From a bacterium (GTDB lineage Archaea; Thermoplasmatota; Thermoplasmata; Lutacidiplasmatales; UBA184), in NCBI GenBank assembly GCA_021832495.1, contig JAKBKR010000040.1, positions 1 to 10,015 of the forward strand: a stretch of 10,015 nucleotides of DNA, read 5' to 3'. Below are positions 1 to 6,192 of the stretch, one piece after another (the first letter of the stretch is position 1; each line of letters starts with the position of its first letter). The position numbers and the translations under genes are program-made. The notes beneath the pieces are model-generated. The model made no database searches. It had not been told where the DNA came from and was given only the letters and a program-made list of their open reading frames with translations.

Positions 1-67
1 GGGCCCTAGCTCCCTAGGCGCGCACTTGCCCGGGAAAGATTGCGCTTCGAGACTCCACCGGTGACTT

Positions 68-88
68 CCGTCTCTTCTGAGAAGACGG
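68..88. repeat. 6-bp inverted repeat upstream of the VOC gene promoter
   Basis: CCGTCT (68-73) and AGACGG (83-88) are perfect complements around a 9-base loop whose ends (TC/GA) can pair further. It lies about 15 bases before the TATA-like box of the VOC gene. It could be an operator, or the 3' end of an upstream transcript. No other gene signal is seen in bases 1-138. Confidence 0.4.
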
Positions 89-102
89 CGCCTTTCGTTC
101 GC

Positions 103-109
103 TTATTAT
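103..109 (+). promoter_or_regulatory. TATA-like box of the VOC gene
   Basis: TTATTAT is centred about 33 bases before the ATG at 139, which would put transcription initiation near 132-134 and give a leader of only a few bases. There is no Shine-Dalgarno match before 139. Together this fits archaeal short-leader initiation and favours ATG 139 over the in-frame ATG at 160. Confidence 0.45.
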
Positions 110-138
110 GGCGATTGTCTTGGGTCCTCTGAGCAGCG

Positions 139-549
139 ATGACCGATGTGATCGAGGGTATGGAAGCAGTGACGGTCCACATCCGGGACATCCATCGCGC
201 TCGGAAATTCTACTCAGAAGTCTTGGGCCTGACGGAGGTTTCCTACATCCCCTCCGTTTCTCGGGCCGCCTATTCTATTCCCGGAACCACGACATTGCTC
301 ACCATGCATGTTCTCGGCGCCGATGAAGGAGGTCGCCAACCCGGAACGGTCTCGGGGATCGTCTTCTCGCATCATGACCCAATGGCCGCCTGCGAGGAGA
401 TCCGGAAGCGAGGGGGCACGATCGTCGATGAACCGGAGACCTTCCCGACGGCGTTAGGAACCGTCACCCTGGGCGTATTTGCAGATCCGGATGGGAACCA
501 GTTCGTACTCCGTCACATCGAGAAGGGTCCAGCGACTGCCTCTAGGTAG
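139..549 (+). CDS. VOC superfamily (glyoxalase/dioxygenase-fold) protein
   Basis: This is a 136-residue single-domain protein with the vicinal-oxygen-chelate layout of two beta-alpha-beta-beta-beta halves. The first strand carries VTVHIRD (His14), followed by the helix ARKFYSEVLGL. The second half holds the helix AACEEIRKRGGTIV and ends in the family hallmark FADPDGNQF (114-122). In many metal-binding members a glutamate follows DPDGN two or three residues later, but here the residues are QFVL, so that ligand is missing. A glyoxalase I assignment is therefore not justified; metal-free or divergent VOC proteins include antibiotic- and electrophile-binding types. The length is normal for a one-domain member. 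An in-frame ATG at 160 also precedes the first strand, but the TATA-like box favours 139. It ends with TAG. The neighbouring HxlR gene is convergent, so no operon is implied. The family is secure; the substrate is unknown. Confidence 0.85.
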   Translation: MTDVIEGMEAVTVHIRDIHRARKFYSEVLGLTEVSYIPSVSRAAYSIPGTTTLLTMHVLGADEGGRQPGTVSGIVFSHHDPMAACEEIRKRGGTIVDEPETFPTALGTVTLGVFADPDGNQFVLRHIEKGPATASR

Positions 550-583
550 TCCACGGGTGGGGAGATTTGCCCTTGCTTCATGC

Positions 584-622
584 CTTCGCAAGTGTGCGAG
601 GCCCACCTCGTTTCGGTGTGCC
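584..622. repeat. Two adjacent hairpins downstream of the VOC gene
   Basis: The first stem pairs 584-590 with 595-601 around an AGTG loop and includes one G-T wobble. The second pairs GGCCCACC (600-607) with GGTGTGCC (615-622) with one mismatch. They share bases 600-601, so they would be mutually exclusive at the junction. Their position 35-75 bases after the stop suggests an mRNA 3' end structure, but no clear T-tract follows. Confidence 0.35.
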
Positions 623-696
623 TGACGTCCTCGTGACGTTCCCTGACAGCCATTCTAGACGGTAGTTAGCCTTTGTTTGGAGGGGCGGAGGTCGCA

Positions 697-731
697 CCAT
701 GGGGTGGGCCAAAACTCTGGTGACCCCATGG
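697..731. repeat. 9-bp perfect inverted repeat between convergent genes
   Basis: CCATGGGGT (697-705) and ACCCCATGG (723-731) are exact complements around a 17-base loop. The element lies between the convergent VOC and hxlR genes and would be downstream of both transcripts. An 11-base sequence overlapping its left arm, TCGCACCATGG (692-702), recurs exactly at 826-836, right next to the hxlR stop codon. A terminator or a mobile-element scar are both possible; the sequence does not decide. Confidence 0.45.
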
Positions 732-836
732 CAAGTGGGTTCCTCGCCTTTGCAACTCAAGAGTATCGACGCGGGCGGTCCCCCTCTCGAGGCCCTCAAG
801 CGGCAAAGGACCCACTCGGCCCTTCTCGCACCATGG

Positions 837-1223
837 TCAAGGAGGCGGGTTCTCCTGGTAATTCGCCGCCCATGCGAGCAGGGGAATGAGGGACTTCCGC
901 AACGATCGACCCTGCTCGGTGAGACGATACTCGATGCGGACGGGGGTGTCCGGAATGACCTGCCTCGAGACCATTCCGAGCTTCTGGAGGTCCCGGAGCC
1001 TCTCCGCCAGTGTCTTGCTGCCCACACCGTTCAGAGCCGCAACCAGGTCATTGAACCGCAAAACAGGTCGGTTCCCCAGCACACCGATGATGGCTAAGGT
1101 CCATTTGCTCCCCAGGATGCCCAAGAGGTCCTCGGCCGGGTCGATACAATACTCCGTGTCCCCATCGAGGATCATGCAGGCGACCTGGCGCGAATAGGAG
1201 CGCCTTGAACTTCTCTCGGGCAT
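837..1223 (-). CDS. HxlR-family winged-helix transcriptional regulator
   Basis: This is a DNA-binding regulator of the HxlR (DUF24) family, whose members bind DNA as dimers. From ATG 1223 it has 128 residues. The core begins at EYCIDPAEDLLGILGSKWTL (25-41), matching the family pattern of Cys, then a helix, then G-x-K-W-T-L. The recognition helix region VGSKTLAERLRDLQKLGMV (67-85) and the wing VRIEYRLTEQGRSL (95-108) follow. Cys26 sits where thiol-sensing family members carry their redox cysteine; Cys16 is nearby. An open frame extends upstream to 1328, but the extra residues do not resemble the family, and a TATA-like box 29 bases before 1223 supports the shorter start. It lies 175 bases downstream of merA in the same direction, separated by a hairpin, so it probably has its own promoter. 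It is a candidate regulator of the mercury locus because no MerR or ArsR gene is visible. That role is inferred from location only. Confidence 0.85.
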   Translation of the reverse strand: MPERSSRRSYSRQVACMILDGDTEYCIDPAEDLLGILGSKWTLAIIGVLGNRPVLRFNDLVAALNGVGSKTLAERLRDLQKLGMVSRQVIPDTPVRIEYRLTEQGRSLRKSLIPLLAWAANYQENPPP

Positions 1224-1249
1224 GGCTACTTCGAGAAACTCGGTCCGGG

Positions 1250-1255
1250 TAATAA
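1250..1255 (-). promoter_or_regulatory. TATA-like box of the hxlR-type gene
   Basis: On the minus strand this reads TTATTA, preceded by a purine-rich GAGG. Its centre is about 29 bases before the ATG at 1223, with no convincing Shine-Dalgarno in between. This fits a leaderless archaeal transcript and is the main reason for choosing 1223 as the start. Confidence 0.45.
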
Positions 1256-1347
1256 CCTCGCGCGCGATGGCAGGGTAGCGTACCTTGGGCTCCCAGAGCC
1301 GTACCCACCGGTGTCGTCCCAGAAGCACCCTTTTCTTCCTTCCCTCG

Positions 1348-1374
1348 CTTTCCGACCACCGCGGTCGGTGAAAG
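1348..1374. terminator. Hairpin between merA and the regulator gene
   Basis: CCGACC (1352-1357) and GGTCGG (1363-1368) pair perfectly around a 5-base loop. CTTT (1348-1351) can pair with AAAG (1371-1374) after a two-base bulge. On the minus strand a pyrimidine-rich CCCTTTCTTTC precedes it, 25-40 bases after the merA stop. It is a plausible 3' end for the HMA-merA transcript, or an operator for the regulator gene. Confidence 0.4.
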
Positions 1375-1398
1375 AAAGGGTCCGATCCTTGCGCATCC

Positions 1399-2823
1399 TC
1401 ACTCCACGCAGCAGGACATCTTGGAGACGTCCCGGATGAAAGACTGGGCAGCGAGCTTGACCCCCTCGGATAGGGATGGGAAGACGTGGCTCGTGGCGAT
1501 GATGTCCTCGACGGTGTACCCGTGCCGGACCGCGTACGCCCCCTCGGTGATGATGTCTGTGGCGCTTGGTGAGAAGATGTGCATCCCTACGATCTTGTTG
1601 TCCTTCGGGTTGACTGTGATCTTGACCAGTCCATCCGTCTCACCCATGATGGAAGCTTTCGTCAGGTTCGCGAGGCTGAGCGTCCGGAAGCTGCAGGAAC
1701 CGTTCTTCCGGGAGAACTCCTTCTCGGTCAGGCCTACCCCCGCCACTTGTGGGTAGGTGAAGACCGCCCACGTGGCGGACCTATGATCGATCTCGGCCTC
1801 TTGTCCGAACATGTTGCTCACGGCCACAACCCCCTCCCTCGCGGCGAGGGTCTCCAGGAAGAGGGTCTTGGAAACACAGTCCCCCGCCGCATAGATGCCG
1901 GGGGACGACGTCCGCATGGTCCGGTCGGTGATGATGAGCCCCCTCTCGTCGGTCTTCACGCGGGCCACCTCGAGGTTGAGGGTGCCTGTGTTGGGCCTCC
2001 GGCCTGTGGCAACAATGATATCGTCCACGGTGACTTGGTGCCGACCGGCGTGCGTGATGACTTCCACGTACTTCCCGTCCTGGGACTTCCCGGCGGAACC
2101 CACCCGGGCCCGCAGGTGGATCCTCATCCCCTCCCCTTCCAGTCGCTCTTTCAACGCCTCCCCTATCTCCGGTTCTCCTTGGGGAAGCAGGGAGTCCAAA
2201 GCCTCCACCACGGTGACCTCCGCACCGAAGTGAAGCAAGGCCTGTCCCATTTCGAGCCCGATCGCCCCACCCCCGATGATGGCCACTCTGCGTGGGAGTT
2301 CGTTGAGGTTCCAAAGGGTGTCGCTGGTGAGGTATCCCGCCTCCTTCAGTCCGTCGATCTTCGGGACGGTCGGAGTGGATCCGGTCGCGATGATCACTTG
2401 ACTACCGGACACCTCACCACCGGAAGGACACTCTACCTTCACGGTCCTCTCGTCGAGGAACGATCCCAACCCTTCGATGAGGGTGACGTTCGGGTAGTGC
2501 CGGATGACCTCCTCGTATTTCGCGGACCGCGCGTGGTCCACATAGGCGCGAAGCCCATCCATCACCTTCCCGAAGTTAAGCTTCGGCCCGACCGCCCCTA
2601 CCCCTGGCATCCTGGGGTGCCGGGGGTTGAATGCCAAGTGGGAGGCCTCCAAGAGGTATTTGGACGGGACGCATCCCACATTCACACAGGTGCCCCCGAT
2701 GGGTCCTTTCCCGATCATGGCGATGGTCGCTCCCCCCGAGGTGAGCTCGGAGGCCTTGATGGCGGCTGAAAATGCCGCAGCCCCCCAACCGAGGATCACC
2801 AGGTCGAACTGACGAGAAACCAT
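1399..2823 (-). CDS. merA: Mercuric reductase (flavoprotein disulfide reductase), lacking an N-terminal HMA domain
   Basis: MerA reduces Hg(II) to volatile Hg(0) with NADPH through FAD and a redox disulfide in the cytoplasm. The 474 residues start with an FAD-binding segment, LGWGAAAFSA (11-20). The active-site disulfide motif GGTCVNVGCVPSK follows, with Cys46 and Cys51. Next come the NAD(P)H-binding GGGAIGLEMG (184-193), the second FAD motif YAAGDC (311-316) and the C-terminal dimerisation domain. The decisive feature is the vicinal cysteine pair Cys471-Cys472 in a SCCVE tail. This pair receives Hg(II) in MerA and is absent from dihydrolipoamide and glutathione reductases. The preceding AEGLKLAAQ-like stretch (here SEGVKLAAQSF) also matches MerA. 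Bacterial MerA often carries one or two N-terminal HMA domains; here that function is a separate gene ending 6 bases upstream. A GGAG overlapping the upstream stop codon can act as ribosome binding site, so translation is probably coupled. Hg specificity has not been shown experimentally for this protein. Confidence 0.93.
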   Translation of the reverse strand: MVSRQFDLVILGWGAAAFSAAIKASELTSGGATIAMIGKGPIGGTCVNVGCVPSKYLLEASHLAFNPRHPRMPGVGAVGPKLNFGKVMDGLRAYVDHARSAKYEEVIRHYPNVTLIEGLGSFLDERTVKVECPSGGEVSGSQVIIATGSTPTVPKIDGLKEAGYLTSDTLWNLNELPRRVAIIGGGAIGLEMGQALLHFGAEVTVVEALDSLLPQGEPEIGEALKERLEGEGMRIHLRARVGSAGKSQDGKYVEVITHAGRHQVTVDDIIVATGRRPNTGTLNLEVARVKTDERGLIITDRTMRTSSPGIYAAGDCVSKTLFLETLAAREGVVAVSNMFGQEAEIDHRSATWAVFTYPQVAGVGLTEKEFSRKNGSCSFRTLSLANLTKASIMGETDGLVKITVNPKDNKIVGMHIFSPSATDIITEGAYAVRHGYTVEDIIATSHVFPSLSEGVKLAAQSFIRDVSKMSCCVE

Positions 2824-2829
2824 GGGAAT

Positions 2830-3066
2830 TCACTCCGCACGCTTGACGAGCGCCTTGTAATGCGACCGCTCACCAAAGATCGGAACCCTCAGGAGATCCT
2901 CCGGGGTGATGACCGAATCCTCTATTGTGACCTCGGCGGTTCCCGCCCGGACATCCACGATTGCCTCCTCCACACCCTTTTGGGAACGGAGTCCCTGGGC
3001 CACGGTCCTCGCGCAATTGTCGCAGGTCATCACGAAAACTCTCAATTCTACGTTCTTGGACGTCAT
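2830..3066 (-). CDS. Stand-alone heavy-metal-associated (HMA) protein, MerP-like metallochaperone
   Basis: This is a 78-residue soluble protein of the ferredoxin-like HMA fold. It carries the metal-binding signature as VMTCDNCARTV, with Cys15 and Cys18 (family consensus GMTCxxC; the glycine is replaced by valine). The second half, GVEEAIVDVRAGTAEVTIED, shows the typical beta-strand pattern. There is no signal peptide, so it should be cytoplasmic, unlike periplasmic bacterial MerP. Its stop codon is 6 bases before the merA start, so the two genes form a transcription unit. The obvious role is to hand Hg(II) to MerA, replacing the N-terminal domain (NmerA) that is fused in many bacterial enzymes. 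A copper-chaperone function is possible for the fold but unlikely beside merA. The ATG at 3066 is preceded by an AT-rich region with a TATA-like box about 45 bases upstream. Confidence 0.88.
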   Translation of the reverse strand: MTSKNVELRVFVMTCDNCARTVAQGLRSQKGVEEAIVDVRAGTAEVTIEDSVITPEDLLRVPIFGERSHYKALVKRAE

Positions 3067-3107
3067 AGCATCTTTATTAATGGCAATGTACTATCTAAAT
3101 AGGAGCG

Positions 3108-3115
3108 ATATTTAT
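3108..3115 (-). promoter_or_regulatory. TATA-like box of the HMA-merA operon
   Basis: The minus strand reads ATAAATAT, predicting a start of transcription near 3085 and a leader of about 20 bases. It overlaps an exact 6-bp inverted repeat, TAAATA (3096-3101) and TATTTA (3109-3114), spaced by 7 bases. A repressor bound there would block TBP/TFB access, but the arms are pure A/T and may be chance. Confidence 0.45.
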
Positions 3116-3155
3116 GGGAACTGTGTATGTGCTATGAATCTTAGTATGCTAGTAG

Positions 3156-3173
3156 AAATATGATATCTGATTT
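3156..3173. promoter_or_regulatory. Imperfect palindrome midway between the divergent operons
   Basis: AAATATGATATCTGATTT matches its own reverse complement at 14 of 18 positions and is centred on GATATC. It lies almost exactly at the midpoint (about 3162) of the 191-base region between the HMA-merA unit and the thioredoxin-fold gene. This is the expected place and symmetry for an operator shared by both divergent promoters. Which protein binds it is unknown; the HxlR protein is the only regulator in view. Confidence 0.35.
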
Positions 3174-3202
3174 GAAAGTCGCTTTCCATTCAGACACTGC
3201 CT

Positions 3203-3210
3203 CTTTATTA
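3203..3210 (+). promoter_or_regulatory. TATA-like box of the thioredoxin-fold/membrane-protein operon
   Basis: CTTTATTA is centred near 3206, placing transcription initiation near 3232. The resulting leader of about 26 bases contains GAGGAG (3248-3253), a good ribosome binding site 4 bases before the ATG at 3258. Confidence 0.45.
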
Positions 3211-3257
3211 GCCACGCAGAAGTGTCACTATTCGCGTGAGGTGGGCCGAGGAGCGAT

Positions 3258-3986
3258 ATGCCCGGGGGTGAGGTGACAAAGCAGAAGCTACGGTGCCCCG
3301 AGTGTGAGGCGAACGTCCGATCCGACCGTTTGGAGGCCCACCTTTCCTCTGTCCACCCCGGGGTGCCAATGCCAAAGGAGCTCAAGTCCCGGCTCAGCGG
3401 GGTCGCCCGCAAAGCGAAGGCCGGCAAGAAGAGCCGAGCCGGCGGGTTTTGGACGCGCGGACGCATCGTCGGGGTCACGGTCGGCGTTGTCGTCCTGGTC
3501 ATTGTGGTCTACGCGTTCGTACGCTCGCCGGGCACCCCCCAGGCCCAGAACGGAAGCCCCGCTCCCGATTTCACCTTCACCGACTTGAGTGGAACGTCCC
3601 ATAGCCTCAGTTCCTACCAGGGCCATCCCGTCGTCCTCTGGTGGGTCGCCACCTTCTGCAGCGGTTGCAGCCAGGGAACCGTCGTGTTCGCCCAGTCCTA
3701 CTACTCCCAGTACCGATCCGCCGGCGTCACCCTGATCGAGGTCGAATCCTATAACAACCTAGGGCAGTCGGGACCCAGTCTCAGTTCGTTCGCCAGTCAG
3801 AACGGCTATTCGAACCAGGCGGGCTGGGTCATGGGTTATGGATCTTCGGCGGGAATGAACGCCTACAACCCCAACGGGTATCTCGACGTGTATTATGTGA
3901 TCAGCTCCCAGGGGTCTATCGTTAGTTCGGGGCAGGGGCTCGGGGGGTCGTTCGGAACCGCCCTTTCCCAGGCCGAATCGTCGTGA
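3258..3986 (+). CDS. Membrane-anchored thioredoxin-fold protein with an N-terminal zinc finger
   Basis: This is a 242-residue three-part protein. Residues 13-33 hold a C2H2-like zinc-binding motif, Cys13-x2-Cys16-x11-His28-x4-His33. A basic linker (about 40-69, rich in Lys/Arg) leads into one hydrophobic helix (about 70-88). After a Pro/Gly/Ser linker, residues from about 99 form a TlpA/peroxiredoxin-like thioredoxin domain: GSPAPDFTFTDLSG, then a redox motif WWVATFCSGC with Cys134 and Cys137. By the positive-inside rule the finger is cytoplasmic and the thioredoxin domain faces outward. The C-terminal part is rich in Ser, Gly, Tyr and Asn, common in exported archaeal proteins. The stop codon is one base from the next start, so it is coupled to the membrane-protein gene. 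It diverges from the HMA-merA unit. It may be a thiol oxidoreductase, or it may capture Hg(II) on its exposed CxxC in the manner of MerP; the second reading is inference. Confidence 0.85.
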   Translation: MPGGEVTKQKLRCPECEANVRSDRLEAHLSSVHPGVPMPKELKSRLSGVARKAKAGKKSRAGGFWTRGRIVGVTVGVVVLVIVVYAFVRSPGTPQAQNGSPAPDFTFTDLSGTSHSLSSYQGHPVVLWWVATFCSGCSQGTVVFAQSYYSQYRSAGVTLIEVESYNNLGQSGPSLSSFASQNGYSNQAGWVMGYGSSAGMNAYNPNGYLDVYYVISSQGSIVSSGQGLGGSFGTALSQAESS

Positions 3987-3987
3987 A

Positions 3988-4533
3988 ATGTCCCGGACCT
4001 CCCCTGTCCCGGTCTCGAAGCGGTTCCCCGAGGCGCGAGCCATCCGAGAAGTCCTCTCGCACCGACCTTACTTGACCATCTATGTGATCAGTGCACCCTT
4101 GGTGGCCTTCGCCTACGCACTGTTGTTACCGGGCCTTTTGTTTGAGACCTTCGCCTTTTGGGTACTGAGATACCTGACACCGACCGAAGCCCTTTTTGCC
4201 CTGGCCATGGGCGTTTTGCTCCCGCTCGCTCTGGTGATGAGCGCGTATCTCTGGCGACACCCGCGTTGCGAGGTCGAAGGTCAGTCCCCCAACCATGGGC
4301 CCCTTATGGCCCTCCTATTGAGCATTGTACCCAACGCCCTATGTTGCACCCCGATCATCCCGGTGGTACTGGCCCTGTTCGTCTCGGGGTCCACGTTGAT
4401 CTCGATATCGGCCCCGGTGCAATACTATTTGGGTACCTATGCGGTCATCCTCTACGCGCTTTCCGCCTTGGCTCTCTGGTGGTCCATCCGCAGAGTCTCC
4501 GTCGGGCTCTCCCTGCCTGAGTTGGAAGAGTAA
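3988..4533 (+). CDS. Four-helix membrane protein with an intramembrane Cys-Cys pair (candidate Hg/thiol transporter)
   Basis: This is a 181-residue integral membrane protein that I do not recognise as a named family. Hydrophobic segments lie at about 29-52, 66-90, 105-131 and 147-167. The third contains IVPNALCCTPIIPVVLAL, with vicinal Cys119-Cys120 followed by proline. The bacterial mercuric transporters MerT, MerC and MerF also carry a Cys pair in a membrane helix, but the overall sequence is not evidently theirs. Cys94 is the only other cysteine. Its ATG follows the stop of the thioredoxin-fold gene by a single base, so the two are almost certainly translated together and probably act together. 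Opposite the HMA-merA unit, a role in moving Hg(II) or electrons across the membrane to or from the thioredoxin domain is attractive. A DsbD/CcdA-like thiol-electron carrier is the main alternative, although the helix number and motifs differ. The ORF call is secure; function is inferred. Confidence 0.8.
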   Translation: MSRTSPVPVSKRFPEARAIREVLSHRPYLTIYVISAPLVAFAYALLLPGLLFETFAFWVLRYLTPTEALFALAMGVLLPLALVMSAYLWRHPRCEVEGQSPNHGPLMALLLSIVPNALCCTPIIPVVLALFVSGSTLISISAPVQYYLGTYAVILYALSALALWWSIRRVSVGLSLPELEE

Positions 4534-4852
4534 CCTCGGATGACGTCAGGGGACCATGGGTCGACCTCCAAACATTGAACCCGAACAATACGCTCCGTGT
4601 TGACCAGACCATGGTTGGGGTAATGCCGACCCGAGGGAGTGCGGATTCGGCCGGGTCCTTGAGTTGATATTGCGATTGGGAACCATTCAACCGCAAGGGC
4701 AGAACCAAAGGAATGACCCCATCCCCTTGGGCGGCCCACGACTTCCACGTCGAGGGGCCACATGATGGACTCCCCCGCAAGGTTCATCGCCCATTCGGCT
4801 GGAGGACCGTAACAAACATACCCTTCCTTGCCGGGCTTGCGGCGGTGACAAA
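4534..4852. other. Gene-free gap between the membrane-protein gene and the recombinase
   Basis: These 319 bases hold no convincing gene. Two minus-strand frames are open here, but both run antisense into the preceding CDS and look unlike any family I know. Visible elements are an 8-bp palindrome TGACGTCA (4541-4548), a short GACC-ATG-GGTC inverted repeat (4552-4562) and an imperfect GC-rich inverted repeat at about 4733-4759. One of the first two may mark the 3' end of the upstream operon. No tRNA-like cloverleaf was seen. Confidence 0.4.
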
Positions 4853-6118
4853 GTGACCCGAGCGCTTTCGGACCAGCCGACAGCTCCGCCGGGACAATGG
4901 GTCAACGAACCCACCATCCGATCCTGGTATCGCAGTCGTTCGCTCCGCAACCAGTTGACGGCCGACATTTACGTGCGTAACCTGAGCATACTCTTGGCCG
5001 GAATGCAACTGACCCCCACGGAACTCCTCCGCATTGCTAGGGAAGATTCGGTCGTTCTGCGAAATCGCTTGGTCGAATACGCGGAGTTCATGCTCAAGTT
5101 GCCGGTGGGGACCAGCGGTCGGGGGCATCAGGCCTCATACCTACGGCATTTGTTCACTTCTGCCGCCTCCTATCTCAAATTCCATGATATCGAGTTCCAT
5201 CGCTTTCCCGAGCTCCGGTGCTACCAAGCCGCCACTTTGATCAACGAGGAGGTCCCGAGCCCATCCCAACTTCAGGGGGTCGCAGAAATGCTTCCCCTAA
5301 AAGGAAAAGTGATCCTTCATTTTCTTGCACAGTCCGGCGTCCGGCCTGGAGTGATCGGCGGGTATCAGGCACGAAAAGGCCTCACCTTGGCCGATCTTCC
5401 GGACCTTGACATCCCCTCCCTCTCCTTCCGCCAGTTTCCCTTCTTGATCCGGGTACGTGAGGATGTCTCGAAGAACGGAAGGTCGTACTTTTCTTTCGGT
5501 GGTGAGGAAGGCGGGAAGTACTTGGTCGAATACCTCTCCTCCCGTCGCGCGCGGGGGGAGGCCCTTACTCCCTATTCCCCGGTACTGGCCCGGCACCAAC
5601 GAAGACCCGGGACACCCGCAGTACCGGGCTTCCTCACGACGAAATCCGTCGTGTTCAGCGTTCGGCGAGCGCTCCATGCGGCCTGTCCACCTAATATCCG
5701 ATGGCGGCCGTACGTGCTGCGGGCGTACTTCTCCACGCGCCTTATGCTGGCCGAATCCGAGGGGCGCATTCAACGGGACACACGGGAATTCCTGATGGGC
5801 CACGACCTTGGGGTTTCGGGGCGATACAACATGGGTAAACGCCTCCCCGAAGCGATCGTTGAGATGGCACGGAGGGAGTATGCTCGGTCCGCCCACTTCT
5901 TGTCGTTCAATGAGTCTCCCCCCCCCAAGAGCCCGACGGTGTCCCTGGACTGGCTCTTAGAATCCGCCGGGGTTCCGGAGCCGATCCGTAAGAGCATTGA
6001 TTGGGATAAGGTCCCGGAACGCGACCTGGCCCGTGTTACGCTCGAGCTTCTATCCACGAGCAAGACCGAGGGTGCATCGAGACTCCCTACTCCGTGGCTC
6101 AAAGAGCCCCGGTCGTAA
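4853..6118 (+). CDS. Tyrosine recombinase / integrase-like protein
   Basis: This is a 421-residue site-specific recombinase. Residues of about 20-110 form an alpha-helical core-binding (SAM-like) domain. The catalytic domain shows SGVRPG (Arg164), a beta-hairpin VSKNGRSYFSF with candidate Lys207, and PYVLRAYFSTRL, which gives Arg290 with Tyr287 where His is usual. FLMGHDLGVSGRYNM then supplies His317 and the nucleophile Tyr325. All essential positions are therefore filled, with one conservative change. About 95 residues follow the nucleophile, longer than most family members, and may be an extra domain. Translation starts at GTG 4853, with GGTGA a few bases upstream as ribosome binding site; no ATG is available near the domain start. 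A typical role is integration or excision of a mobile element or chromosome-dimer resolution. The TA modules and second recombinase downstream suggest an integrated element, though I found no att repeats. Confidence 0.85.
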   Translation: MTRALSDQPTAPPGQWVNEPTIRSWYRSRSLRNQLTADIYVRNLSILLAGMQLTPTELLRIAREDSVVLRNRLVEYAEFMLKLPVGTSGRGHQASYLRHLFTSAASYLKFHDIEFHRFPELRCYQAATLINEEVPSPSQLQGVAEMLPLKGKVILHFLAQSGVRPGVIGGYQARKGLTLADLPDLDIPSLSFRQFPFLIRVREDVSKNGRSYFSFGGEEGGKYLVEYLSSRRARGEALTPYSPVLARHQRRPGTPAVPGFLTTKSVVFSVRRALHAACPPNIRWRPYVLRAYFSTRLMLAESEGRIQRDTREFLMGHDLGVSGRYNMGKRLPEAIVEMARREYARSAHFLSFNESPPPKSPTVSLDWLLESAGVPEPIRKSIDWDKVPERDLARVTLELLSTSKTEGASRLPTPWLKEPRS

Positions 6119-6123
6119 ATCCG

Positions 6124-6140
6124 CTCACCTCTGGAGGTGG
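6124..6140 (+). terminator. Hairpin just after the integrase stop codon
   Basis: CACCTC (6126-6131) and GAGGTG (6134-6139) pair perfectly with a very tight centre. The stem begins 7 bases after the stop codon, consistent with transcript-end structure. There is no T-tract. Confidence 0.35.
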
Positions 6141-6192
6141 AGATCGGGAAAGAGTCGTCGCAGATCGACATATCCGGAATGGTCAAGGATAT

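Noticed and set aside
578..1027. Minus-strand frame of 149 codons overlapping the hxlR-type gene
   Set aside because: It runs through the regulator in another frame and its translation is Arg/Ser-rich low-complexity sequence without a domain.
1224..1328. N-terminal extension of the HxlR-type regulator
   Set aside because: The added residues do not match the family, and a TATA-like box lies within this stretch 29 bases before the inner ATG.
1579..2769. A long plus-strand open frame of 396 codons opposite merA
   Set aside because: It is antisense to a strongly supported mercuric reductase, and its translation is rich in Pro, His, Gly and Asp with no domain. It results from the codon bias of merA.
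4452..4787. Minus-strand open frames covering the 4534-4852 gap
   Set aside because: They overlap the 3' end of the membrane-protein gene antisense, two frames are open equally well, and neither shows a family, promoter or ribosome binding site.
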